The position numbers and the translations under genes were made by a program. Of a stretch of DNA of 64,000 nucleotides, positions 43,747 through 53,464 are shown one piece after another. Below the pieces are notes generated by a model. The model saw only the letters and a program-made list of their open reading frames with translations, made no database searches and was not told the origin of the DNA. Within the stretch, counting starts at the first letter, position 1. The number at the start of each line of letters is the position of its first letter. This stretch comes from Microcoleus sp036705565 (GTDB lineage: Bacteria; Cyanobacteriota; Cyanobacteriia; Cyanobacteriales; Microcoleaceae): assembly GCA_036705565.1 (NCBI GenBank), contig JAUBUY010000023.1. One strand, given 5' to 3'.

Positions 43747-46332
43747 ATGCCAGAACACTCGCCAGAAGAACTTTGCAAAATAATGTTTGGGCTAGACTAC
43801 ACGAAGCTAGTAGCAGCGAATCCATCGTGGAAAGATACTTTTCAAAAAATTTTAGATCGGAGAACAGTACCGCAAGAACTATCTGGAGATAAATCATCAG
43901 GCTACGTGAGTGACAGTTCAGCAAAAGAATGTCTAACTCCCTTTGAGCAGATAGAGATACATAACATTCGGGGAATAAAAGCATGGGGAGACATTCTCCG
44001 ATCTGCCTTTCCTTGGGAAAAGACGCTATCAGTATTAGACCCTATACTAGGATGTTTAAAAATGAACAAGCACTCTATCCAAATTCATAGGCTAGAGAAA
44101 GACTTAGTTTATTTGACTGCCATGAGCATTGATAAAGGAGCTCAAATTTTTATTAGCTTTCCCGTTTCTCCTATTTCTTTAGGAATCTTAGCAGTCACAT
44201 ATTGGGCTCATCTGCTTAGGGAAGAAAGAGATATTTATCGGACTCATCATGCAGAGGCAGCAAAGGACTTTGCTATTTGGATTAGACCCAAGGATCGTGG
44301 TAAAATCTCGCATTTGAGAACTACTAAGGCATTTAACCTGATAGATAATGAATATACTAAACGCAATCTAAATAAGCGAATTGCTTGTTTACCTATCCAT
44401 AAGTTTGATGAATCATTCAAAAGTAAACATCTGAGAGTCTTTATGGCGCGATCGCTCTCTGAAGCCGTTGACTTATTGAAGACCTCTAAAAATTGCTCTC
44501 TAGTTGTCATTGACGATCCATCAGGACGCACTTATCCATCTCCCTCTGCCTATGGAAGCCAAGCCTTTGGCTTGGCTAGCCTTTGTCGGCAAAAACGAAT
44601 CCCTATGGTAGGTATTGTTCCTCCTTGGACTCTGCAAGATATTGAGTACCATGAAACCAATACTTCACAGGGAATTCTTCTTTGGCCTATCGACTTCTTC
44701 GCTCTGCGCTCTTATCCCGCCGAGCTGGGTATTTCTGCTAAAAACAGGGAACAGCTTCATCCTATAGAGGAAAGCTATTTGCTACTTGAAAGAAAACGCC
44801 AATCTCTCAATGAAACACAGGTAACAATTAAAACTTTTAACTTTGATACAGAAGATGAAGAAAAAATTGCGGAGCTTTTTCAAGAATCATCAAATTTACT
44901 GCTAGATTTAGCCAAACAGCCTCACTGTCGTGGTGTTTGGGGTACAGGATGGAAAATATGGCGATATCTCGCAGCTCCTGTCTTACCTTTTTATCTGCTC
45001 TGGGCACAGTTTATTGAAGGCGCACTTAAGCAACTAAATTCTGCTGTTAACCAATCTAAAGATTCCCAAGCAAAAATTTTATATAATCTCCTCTCCTCTC
45101 TGGCGCTGAGGCTACAGAAACTTAAAGCTAATCCATTCATTCAAATCATTAAATCAGCCGAGCCAGAAACTATTGTAGCTGTTGAAAATGCAGAAATAGC
45201 CAACGCCTTAGAACAGTTTTTAATGGGAAAGCGCAGTTGTTTATCAACTCCTAAAATTTTACCAATCAGCGAGGTGCGGGGTTTAGGCGGAGAAAAGTTG
45301 ATAGTTATAGGTCAGCCCAAGGCTTGTCACCGTGACATCTTGCAAACGACTTTATTTAGCAAAATAGATGTGTTGCTGTGGTCTGTCTTGGCTGAACGTG
45401 CCGAACGTTGGTGGAGCAATTTAGAGGTAGATGCTAGAGAATGGCATCGAAAAACATGGCGCAAGCTAACTGAAAAAGAGGAGGTAGGATGTTATAGCTT
45501 TAGCCTTCACCAACCAGAGGTTAAGATAATTAATTCCGGAAAGTTAAGGCTGTCCAAGAGAATTAATTTATCGAAACTTGAGGAAAATTTTAATTCTTTG
45601 GTTGGTGGAACAGATTATGAGGGGGAATTGAACGGAGATATTGCGAGAAATTTAGAATCTCATTATCTAGTAAAGTTTGAGATAGGATTAAAAATTAGGG
45701 TAGCACTGGGATGCGAATTCTTAGTATTATCGGGTAGACAAGCTCTGGTTGTTGCTATCAGAGATATTGCTGCTGGGACAAAGGTTGTATTGTTTGATGG
45801 CATGAACCGAGATGAGTTATTCGCTCAGAAAGCGGGTTTGCTTGAGGATACTAAAGTTAACTACCTCTATCGCATACAGTTAGACGCTTGGCGTGCAATA
45901 CTGAAGCAGCACGTAAAAAACTCAGATTTACAAACAGTTCGTCGAGAACTCTCGATTGATACAGGTCTAGATATTAGTCAAGAAACAATTGAGTATAACT
46001 GGATGAGCGGTGATGACCTTCTTAGCCTCCCCCGTGAGAAAGAGCATTTTTTTTGGTTTATACCGCCACTAGCTCGTTCTGGTTTTGAAGAGTTTTGGCA
46101 ACAGGCTAATGAATTAAGGATTAAGCGTAGACAACTCGGTCAGGTAATCTCTGCTTGCGCTCAAGAAGGATGGAAAGATCGAAAATTAGATGAAATTGTC
46201 TTTCGCTATCAGCAAGTTTTTATTACAGTTGGTGAATTGAAAGATGCCATGCAGATACTAACGGTACAGTCACCACCTCAACTAATTTCTCAAGTACCCG
46301 AATATCCTATTAATCGCCTTTTTAGGGCATGA
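43747..46332 (+). CDS. DrmE-like protein of a DISARM-type locus
   Basis: 861 residues from the ATG at 43747 (MPEHSPEELCKIMFGLDY). The longer frame begins at a TTG at 43672 and is less likely. No catalytic motif is recognisable. The protein is rich in Leu, Lys and Glu. A segment around residues 135-160 (ISFPVSPISLGILAVTYWAHL) is hydrophobic but probably not membrane-spanning. A second domain after about residue 640 starts SLVGGTDYEGELNG. Assignment to DrmE, the class 2 DISARM protein of unknown function, rests on its size and position immediately before drmA-like and drmB-like genes. Sequence similarity could not be tested. Codon and base use is more AT-rich than in the flv genes, consistent with transfer. 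Confidence 0.6.
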   Translation: MPEHSPEELCKIMFGLDYTKLVAANPSWKDTFQKILDRRTVPQELSGDKSSGYVSDSSAKECLTPFEQIEIHNIRGIKAWGDILRSAFPWEKTLSVLDPILGCLKMNKHSIQIHRLEKDLVYLTAMSIDKGAQIFISFPVSPISLGILAVTYWAHLLREERDIYRTHHAEAAKDFAIWIRPKDRGKISHLRTTKAFNLIDNEYTKRNLNKRIACLPIHKFDESFKSKHLRVFMARSLSEAVDLLKTSKNCSLVVIDDPSGRTYPSPSAYGSQAFGLASLCRQKRIPMVGIVPPWTLQDIEYHETNTSQGILLWPIDFFALRSYPAELGISAKNREQLHPIEESYLLLERKRQSLNETQVTIKTFNFDTEDEEKIAELFQESSNLLLDLAKQPHCRGVWGTGWKIWRYLAAPVLPFYLLWAQFIEGALKQLNSAVNQSKDSQAKILYNLLSSLALRLQKLKANPFIQIIKSAEPETIVAVENAEIANALEQFLMGKRSCLSTPKILPISEVRGLGGEKLIVIGQPKACHRDILQTTLFSKIDVLLWSVLAERAERWWSNLEVDAREWHRKTWRKLTEKEEVGCYSFSLHQPEVKIINSGKLRLSKRINLSKLEENFNSLVGGTDYEGELNGDIARNLESHYLVKFEIGLKIRVALGCEFLVLSGRQALVVAIRDIAAGTKVVLFDGMNRDELFAQKAGLLEDTKVNYLYRIQLDAWRAILKQHVKNSDLQTVRRELSIDTGLDISQETIEYNWMSGDDLLSLPREKEHFFWFIPPLARSGFEEFWQQANELRIKRRQLGQVISACAQEGWKDRKLDEIVFRYQQVFITVGELKDAMQILTVQSPPQLISQVPEYPINRLFRA

Positions 46333-46521
46333 AATGTCTTTTACCAAAGCCACCCATTGACAGTAACCTATGGGATGGCTCCTACCCTAATGGGCGTTTT
46401 TGTAGGACACATACAGAAAATAGCACTGTGCGTATAATTCGTGAACAGATTAGCTTGACTTAAAAATCAATATCTACTATACTGTTTTCCAAGGTAAGCT
46501 GTATAAAGACCATACAGGAGT

Positions 46522-49500
46522 ATGATGGAACCGGAATCTATCCTAACTGACCAGGGGTTGAATGTATCTGACTCTCCGAGACAAGAAGAACATTTGCAAT
46601 TTATTGAAAGCTTTTACAGGCGCATACGGGGTCATGTCACGGGGACATCGGAGCACCGAAGCTCAATTCAAGGTTCCACTGAGCCGCGACGCTTAATGCC
46701 CACCGCATATCTCTCGCCCCAGTCACCTCCAGCCGCTGTGCCATCCAGCAGCCAGCAGCAGAATAATTTTCGCCCTAGCAACTGCGGTTTAGCTATTAAC
46801 TTAGCACCGGATTGGGAAAAACAACAGTTGCCTATTGAATTGAAAGTTCGCTTTAGTGTTTTCCTGCCTAAAATCCAAGTTACCGAGAAATCGCTGCGCC
46901 CTATGTGGCAGCGTTTTAATATCTCTGCGGCTATCACTTCAAATATTCAAGACTTAGTTACAGAACAGTCACCTTCCCTTTCACAACTAAAGCAGGATAT
47001 TGACCATCAGATAAAAAAGGTAATAGAGGCACATAAAAAAGACCCCCTCGCTTGGTTGTTTGGACTCAATCGGACTCTTGATAATTTAACCGACAAAGAA
47101 GTTACATTTGCCAAGGAAAATCCCCAACAACTTCAGGCTGAACTGCGTCAACGAATTATTAACAAAAAGAATACAAAAAAGAAGGAAAATACCTCTACAG
47201 ATGTGGAAACTCAGCCGGGGCAAGTTGCTCCAGTTGAATTTCAAATTACCGTAGAAGTTCAAAAGCGAGTTATGGGCAACCAGACCCGAATCCGCCTATT
47301 TCTCAGAAACAAGAGCGAACAGAGTGGTGGGTTTGACGATCCCAGAGATACAGGTTTATTTGGGGCTTACCTAGAAATTAATTTGCCCCAAGCAATGTGG
47401 CATCCTGTAGAACTATCTCGCTTTCAGATATCTTATCAAGTTGACTCTACGGTTCCCGCGCAGGGAATTAACTGTACGCCAGGATTAGAACTTGAACAAA
47501 CTCAGGATAAGGTTCGCATTTGGACTGAGTTTCTCCCCATTTATTGGCAAAAAAGACTTTATACGGCTGGAATTCAAGCCCCTTTTAAGGATTTAGCCAC
47601 GGCAACGAATGATGCTGACCTTCTGGTACTCAAAACTATTTGTCAAAGGATGCGGGATTACCGAGATAGCTGGCAAACCTTGATTGAGCAACAGCATCAG
47701 CAGACTGGGGGAACAAAATATAACTCAGAAGCTCAGCAAGATTTGGACAATTTTAAAAAAGAAATAGAGCGCTTTGAGTTAGGAATTAAAGTTCTGAAAG
47801 CTCCGTGCTACGCGATGCTTCGACAAGCTTTTAACCTGATGAACCAGACGTTTGTCGATATCGATGAAAAGCGGAACCATCGGGGCAAGACTGCTTATGA
47901 AAACTGGCGACCTTTTCAGATTGTCTACATCGTTTCTAACTTAGCAGCACTAGCAGCACGACAATGGCCTCAAGAGTTTGCTAACAATCTTCTAGCCCAG
48001 ATTAATCATGCCGCTGTAGTTCACTTCCCCACAGGTGGCGGTAAATCTGAGGCGGTTATGGGAATTATTTTGACTCAAGCTTTTTTCGATCGCCTCCGGG
48101 GTCGAGATTGGGGCATAGTTGCTTGGTTGCGCTATCCCTTGCGGTTGCTAACTTACCAACAGCTTCAGCGTTTTCTGGATACGCTAGTCGCTGCCGATGA
48201 AGTTAGAAAGAAGCAACCAAAATTAGCAAAAACCCGTGAATTTACAGTAGGCTATTACGGGGGTCGAGCTAACAGCCCTAATTCTCTAAAGTCTGTTCCT
48301 GATGAAGTTCAGAATTCAACACGACAGGCTCGCGAAAAAATGCAGGCCGATCTGGGAAAAGTTCCCAGGTATCTGACTTTAGCTGATGTCGGATACTACG
48401 TTCCTGAATCAATCCAGCAATACAGGATGGTGATGCGCTGTCCTTACTGCGGACTAGAGGAAGTCCACACTTTTATTCATAGAGCCACCAATGAACTCCG
48501 GCATCGTTGTGGCCCTCTCAATCAGCCTTTACCCACTGGCGCTTGCGGTCGTGAAATTCCACTCTATATCGTTGATGAGGATATCTACAGCCAATTGCCA
48601 ACTTTATTAGTAGGAACTCTCGACAAAATTGCAAACATCACTTTCCGTCCAGCCAGTCGCACTTTATTTGGGGCTGTATCTGATATTTGCTCCGTACATG
48701 GCTTTGTTGCTAATAATACTTGTCACAAGCAGGACTCAGTTGGCGGATGTACTCGCAGACAACTTAAACCTCTCTCCACGCCACCCGTTGACCCCGGCAT
48801 TCCTCTAGTTTTTCAAGATGAACTGCACCTACTCCGCGAGGAACTGGGTACATTTGACGGTCATTATGAAGCTCTCATCGATGCCATTCACCAAGAGCGG
48901 GGAGCGATACGTCCAAAAGTTTTGGCGGCTACTGCTACGATTGAGGGAGCAGAACAACAGACAAGACATCTTTATTGGCGAGAACTTTCTCAATTTCCAG
49001 TGCGCGGGCCTGCTCAGGACCGCAGTTTCTACGCCAACGCTCACAGCAGATATGTCACAAGAGGCTTTGTTGGTTTGCGTCCTACTTCTGCTAATCCACT
49101 TGATGCAGCAATGGCTTTGATTCAGGCACTTCGGACTGAGTTAGAAATTATTCGCAGCAATCCTGCTAAGTTCAAATTAGAGTATGGATTGGGAAATTTA
49201 ACAGATGATTCTTTCCTGCAACTGGTTGACGAGCATGACCTTTGTTGTACCTATGTCAACTCCAAAAATGATGGCTCTGATATTCGACGCTCCATTAATG
49301 AACAAGTAAAAGCCGGCCTTCGGGAAGAGTTTGGGGAAGAGCGAGCCAATGCGATGCTGCCAGAGGCAATTACCCTCACTGGAGATGACGGCATTGAGGA
49401 TGTTAAAAAAGTTCTAAAACAGATGGAGACATCTCAGCTCAACCCCAATTTGAGCGAATCAGAGCGACTATCAGATGTGGTTGCCACCAGCCTAATTTCT

Positions 49501-50148
49501 CACGGTGTTGATATTGACAGACTCAATTTGATGCTATTTTACGGCTGGCCTAACACAACCGCTGAATACATTCAAGCTTCGAGTCGTGCAGGACGTACTA
49601 TGCCTGGATTAGTGTTTATTTTATTTCGCCCTCAACGCGCTCGCGAACGGGCAATTTTCGACTATTTTGTCAAAACTCACGAATATTTGGATCAGATGGT
49701 AGAAGCTGTCCCCATTGACCGCTTCGCTCACAATGCTCTCTACCGAACTGCTTTTGGTTTGCTGTTAGGTCGGTTACTTCACATAGATGGTCCTGTAGCT
49801 CGATCGGGAAATCAGGTGAGCGACTTAGCACAACTGGACAAGATTGACAAATTGCGGGAGCTAATTTATGGCACAGGACAAGGGCGATCGCCCATCGACT
49901 TGAAAGCTATTGTCGCCAAAATTCACACAACTATTAATCCTGACGGGTTGCCGGAAGGACAGGTTTTTGATACACCGCTCGATTTAGTAGAAGATGCTTT
50001 TGTGTCTCAGGTCGATCGCATCGTACAAGACCCTAATGAACGCAAAGATGTCACGAGCGGTCTGACAAAAGATGATATCGCTCATAATTTCCGCTTGCTG
50101 CTGTCTCTTCGAGATGTCGATGCAGGCATTGAAATTAATGGATACTAA
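46522..50148 (+). CDS. drmA: DrmA-like superfamily 2 helicase
   Basis: 1208 residues. An N-terminal part (1-470) of unknown fold is followed by a helicase core: Walker A FPTGGGKSEAVMG near 504, a Cys-rich insert CPYCG...HRCG near 640-670, a DExH-type VFQDELHLLREELG near 764, and motif VI SSRAGRTMPGL near 1020. The order and length match DrmA, the helicase shared by class 1 and class 2 DISARM systems, where DrmA and DrmB form the core complex that engages incoming DNA. An ACAGGAG site precedes the ATG. The drmB-like gene follows after 25 bp, so they form one transcript. It looks intact. Related DUF1998-linked helicases exist outside DISARM, hence moderate certainty of system. Confidence 0.8.
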   Translation: MMEPESILTDQGLNVSDSPRQEEHLQFIESFYRRIRGHVTGTSEHRSSIQGSTEPRRLMPTAYLSPQSPPAAVPSSSQQQNNFRPSNCGLAINLAPDWEKQQLPIELKVRFSVFLPKIQVTEKSLRPMWQRFNISAAITSNIQDLVTEQSPSLSQLKQDIDHQIKKVIEAHKKDPLAWLFGLNRTLDNLTDKEVTFAKENPQQLQAELRQRIINKKNTKKKENTSTDVETQPGQVAPVEFQITVEVQKRVMGNQTRIRLFLRNKSEQSGGFDDPRDTGLFGAYLEINLPQAMWHPVELSRFQISYQVDSTVPAQGINCTPGLELEQTQDKVRIWTEFLPIYWQKRLYTAGIQAPFKDLATATNDADLLVLKTICQRMRDYRDSWQTLIEQQHQQTGGTKYNSEAQQDLDNFKKEIERFELGIKVLKAPCYAMLRQAFNLMNQTFVDIDEKRNHRGKTAYENWRPFQIVYIVSNLAALAARQWPQEFANNLLAQINHAAVVHFPTGGGKSEAVMGIILTQAFFDRLRGRDWGIVAWLRYPLRLLTYQQLQRFLDTLVAADEVRKKQPKLAKTREFTVGYYGGRANSPNSLKSVPDEVQNSTRQAREKMQADLGKVPRYLTLADVGYYVPESIQQYRMVMRCPYCGLEEVHTFIHRATNELRHRCGPLNQPLPTGACGREIPLYIVDEDIYSQLPTLLVGTLDKIANITFRPASRTLFGAVSDICSVHGFVANNTCHKQDSVGGCTRRQLKPLSTPPVDPGIPLVFQDELHLLREELGTFDGHYEALIDAIHQERGAIRPKVLAATATIEGAEQQTRHLYWRELSQFPVRGPAQDRSFYANAHSRYVTRGFVGLRPTSANPLDAAMALIQALRTELEIIRSNPAKFKLEYGLGNLTDDSFLQLVDEHDLCCTYVNSKNDGSDIRRSINEQVKAGLREEFGEERANAMLPEAITLTGDDGIEDVKKVLKQMETSQLNPNLSESERLSDVVATSLISHGVDIDRLNLMLFYGWPNTTAEYIQASSRAGRTMPGLVFILFRPQRARERAIFDYFVKTHEYLDQMVEAVPIDRFAHNALYRTAFGLLLGRLLHIDGPVARSGNQVSDLAQLDKIDKLRELIYGTGQGRSPIDLKAIVAKIHTTINPDGLPEGQVFDTPLDLVEDAFVSQVDRIVQDPNERKDVTSGLTKDDIAHNFRLLLSLRDVDAGIEINGY

Positions 50149-50173
50149 CTACTTTAAATAAATTGGAGAACAC

Positions 50174-52443
50174 ATGAGTAAACAATCGCGCACCTTTTCT
50201 AAAGGCAAAGTATTGCACAGCGTTGAACCAGGAAGTGTTGCTACAATTCCTGTCGGCACTATTGAAGTTAACTGTCACTTTGCCCGCAGGGTAGTTGACC
50301 TCAGTAAAGATGTGGAGGAGGCTGTACGTCAAGAACTCACTCGATGGAAGCATTTAGATGCTCAAATGGAAGCTTTCCGCAGACATACAGCAGAGTTTGT
50401 TCCTGTACTCACTCAATCGGTTAAAGGTCGCAGGTTGAAAGCCAGAGAGTGCGCTAAGTGCGGAGCTATTCGCTACATGGGTCAGTGGAAGGGAGATTCA
50501 GATGCTCCCTGTCATAATTGTAACCATCCAACTCTCAATGAAATTCCGTTTGTTTTTGCCCATGTAGATGGCACAATGCTCCAGTTATTCCCCATTGACT
50601 GTCCTCAACACAGTTATCAGTATTTAGTTAAAGAAAGGGGTGTTTATCCGCGTTGGCGGTGTAAAGTTAGTGGCTGCACTCATGCAGCTCCAATTGTTCG
50701 CCCTCTTCCCCCACAATCCATTATGAAGCGCACAGAAGTTGTTCAATCAATAGAATCTGCTACCGGAAATTCTCCCAATCCGATGATGCGTCTTACCACT
50801 ATTTCTGATAACAAGCTTCAGGTAGTTCATTCCATTTCTCGGATCAACCCAACTTCCAATGTAGAGAAGTTTTTAGCATTACCTGAGTCTCTCGGTACTC
50901 TTCTAGCAATACATCTAGATTACTTCGATAGTCAAAGCAGAAGTCTGTCTGAGCTGACAGAAGTCCTTCGCGTCCTCGGTCAAGGCACTCAAGAAGACCA
51001 GAAAGATTTGGAGCAACTTATTAAAACATTAAAATTGAGTGGCTTAGATGACGAAACAATCCAAACTATCTTGACTAACAAACGACAAGTTCAGGAGAGT
51101 GATGCGGGTGGCACAGTTGTGGCAGAATTAAGAAAAGCTCTAGCGCGTTTTTCCGAAAATAACGCATTGCAACTTCTAGGAGATGCTCAGGCAGAAAGAG
51201 AAACTCGCGATCGCAAAGAAAATCTAACATCAGATCAAAAAAATGCTGGCACCCTTCGAGAGCAACTGAGCGATCGTGCTGTTCTCATGGATTTGCAGCG
51301 TGAAAGCCTCGATGATGCTGTGAAGCGCCTCAATAAAATTAGCTCTCCTTTCCATGCCAATCTCTCAGATGCCGGGACTTTAATGCGTAAAAGTTTAGGT
51401 ATTAGCCAGGTCACAGTCATTCAAGATTTGCCTGTCTTGCATCTTGCCTATGGATATACTCGGCTTTCTCATCAGCCTGAAGCTGCTGTCCTGTGGGCTT
51501 TTGACAAGAAAGGTTTTGATTTGGCTGGTGAACAACCCAAAGGAAATTGGATTCCTATGCCCACCTACAGGCTCAAAACTGAAGCACTTTTCTTTCAGTT
51601 TGATGCTAAACGGATTGTTAAATGGCTTTATGCTAACGTAAGGATTCAGGTCTAAAAACTTGCGGCTCCAACGCTTGTCTGGCAAGGGTTTTAGGGCAAA
51701 CTAAGGGTTTTTGTCTTTCGTGGTTAATTGTCAATAAACGAGGATAAGTGACAGTTTTTCGTGGTTTATTGAGAATAGAGATTGATTTAGTATCAAGCTC
51801 CATATCTAAAGTCTTTGCCCAGCAAGGAGTTCAGTGACCTGAATCCTTACATGCTAACAATCTAGCTCCCGAGCCCGCTACTATTGCCGAACCTACATTT
51901 TGGGTTCTAAATCATCACAGCCAAATCACCAGTCGCAGCGGCCCTGCCTTTGACGATCGCCTTTCTCCAGCTTTTCTGATTCCCTGGCTGGTTGGTTCGG
52001 CTCTACACAGCGCTAATCATCTTTTAATTAAAGCGATCGCAGACCAAAGTAGCTTTGGTGAAACGGCTATTTCTGAGCATCTCCTGCTAAGCCTCAACCA
52101 AACCATCATCTTTGTCAATCGCCTTCAAGAGTTTTCACTGGGAGGACTGAAAACCTTCTTCGAGCAGCGTTTAGACCAGGCCTTCAAGAGTCTTCTACAA
52201 GAGCGGGGAGACTGTATGTTCGACCCCGACTGCGAAGAAAGGCTAGGCGGAGCTTGTGCTGGATGCTTGCACCTACCAGAAGTCGTCTGTCGCCTCTTTA
52301 ACAACGCTCTTAGCCGCATCTTGCTTTACGGCGGTGAAATTGGTACTAACATGGAGGGAGTCGAAAAAACCCTCTGGCCGGATTTAGCTTCTGTTGTTAA
52401 GAGTGACCAGTTTATCGGCCTGTGGGATAGTCGTTTGGATTAA
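50174..52443 (+). pseudogene. drmB: drmB-like DUF1998 gene, split by a MITE insertion
   Basis: The first part (50174-51655, 493 codons) has zinc-ribbon motifs CAKCG...CHNC (about residues 93-118) and CPQH...CKVSGC (about 143-170), as in DrmB. Its frame ends at a stop inside the inserted element. The missing C-terminal part reads openly from the second target copy (51853) to the TAA at 52441-52443 and has a Cys-rich CMFDPDCEERLGGACAGC segment ending the family domain. Joining codons AAC (51635-51637) and AAT (51859) gives WLYANNLAPEP without a gap, about 690 residues, a plausible full DrmB. As it stands, the product lacks the C-terminal 195 residues and is probably non-functional. No drmC or methylase gene follows. 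Confidence 0.85.
51638..51850. mobile_element. 213-bp MITE of the IS66 type within drmB
   Basis: Perfect 15-bp terminal inverted repeats GTAAGGATTCAGGTC (51638-51652) and GACCTGAATCCTTAC (51836-51850), flanked by an exact 8-bp target duplication ATGCTAAC (51630-51637 and 51851-51858). IS66-family elements have ends starting GTAA and make 8-bp duplications. There is no open frame of note, so mobility would need a transposase in trans. Terminal repeats and target copies without a mismatch suggest a recent insertion. Confidence 0.9.
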
Positions 52444-52586
52444 GCTTTGGTTTTGATCAACCGTGGTTGGGATTGAGCCGATCAATACCGTTGGCAAATT
52501 CAAAAACAGGTCTATTGAGGCGTTCGCTGGCCTCGAAGTTTTTTATTTGCGTTAATCCGCGTTCATCTACGGCTTAAAAAACCGAT

Positions 52587-53105
52587 TTACTTGTCCTCAG
52601 CAGTCTTTTCCGGCCACAGATAAATAGCGCCAGAAATCAAAGTTAAAGCCACAGAAACCCAAAAAGCAATTAATGCGGGAAAATTCCACGCTTCCGACAG
52701 AGGAGCAATTAAAAGTGCGATCGCCACAATCTGACTCACCGTCTTCAACTTCCCCCAAATATTAGCTCCCGAAATCGTAGTTTTATTAACACGCCACCCC
52801 GCAATTGTCAACTCCCGACCAAAAATCAAAAACACTCCCCAAGCCGGGATTTTCCCCAACTCAATCAACACTAAAAGCGGCGCGAGAACCAACAATTTAT
52901 CCACCAAAGGATCGAGAAACTTACCCAAATCGGTAATTTGATTCAGCTTCCTAGCCAAATAGCCGTCCAGCCAATCAGTAGCCGCAGCTACCACAAAAAT
53001 CGCGGTGCAAATCCAGCGGCTTTGCGCGCTTGGGTCGTACAAACCGTAGAGCAGAAAAGGCACTCCCAGTAAGCGAGAAAAAGTAATCAAATTAGGCAAA
53101 TTCAT
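52587..53105 (-). CDS. pgsA: CDP-diacylglycerol--glycerol-3-phosphate 3-phosphatidyltransferase
   Basis: PgsA makes phosphatidylglycerol phosphate, the precursor of phosphatidylglycerol, an essential thylakoid lipid in cyanobacteria. 172 residues, several membrane helices (about 5-25, 28-45, 75-100, 120-140, 143-165). The CDP-alcohol phosphotransferase motif DWLDGYLARKLNQITDLG and then KFLDPLVDK (about residues 43-69) has all the expected acidic residues. The ATG at 53105 gives the usual start MNLPNLITFSRLL. It converges with the drmB remnant, so no operon is shared. Confidence 0.95.
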   Translation of the reverse strand: MNLPNLITFSRLLGVPFLLYGLYDPSAQSRWICTAIFVVAAATDWLDGYLARKLNQITDLGKFLDPLVDKLLVLAPLLVLIELGKIPAWGVFLIFGRELTIAGWRVNKTTISGANIWGKLKTVSQIVAIALLIAPLSEAWNFPALIAFWVSVALTLISGAIYLWPEKTAEDK

Positions 53106-53464
53106 AATAGATACGGCTAAGGCAAACTGGAAAATTAAACAAAGGTATGTAGTTGCGCTTTAGCGCTCTTAGCTTAAGAAAGAGCGCCCAAGCGCAACTA
53201 CATACATAAAATTTAACCCTATTTGTGACAGTTGGCCTTAATCTTAATAGAAAGAAGTTCGGCAACGCGCCGTGAATGCGGATTTAACGGATGTAACAGA
53301 TATCAGGAAGAAGTCAATCGATTTTAGATTTTAGATTTTAGATTTTAGATTTTAGAATTGAAGCATTGACCCCACGAATAAATACGTTCGGCAAGTTTCA
53401 TCGGATACAGGTTTTTTATTTCTGGACGGATGAATCACGTGGCGGGTATCCTGGATGCTTTCGG
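53106..53464. other. intergenic region with heptamers and repeat family D
   Basis: A 359-bp gap. Near 53165-53205 a stem can form from TAGCGCTCTTAGCTTAAG and its partner CTTAAGAAAGAGCGC-like bases. The rest is the repeat listed at 53316-53463. Confidence 0.6.
53316..53463. repeat. repeat family D, copy 1 (heptamers plus ~110-bp tail)
   Basis: Five TTTTAGA units, then GAAGCATTGACC, ATAAATACGTTCGGCAAG, GGATACAGGTTTTTTATTTC, GGACGGATGAATC and TATCCTGGATGCTTTCG. The same series is at 59791-59932 in the same orientation. The GGATACAG / CTGTATCC-like arms give it hairpin potential. Confidence 0.8.

Noticed and set aside
46333..46521. Possible missing methylase or small gene between drmE and drmA
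   Set aside because: Only 189 bp with no open frame of note; it is too short for a methylase.
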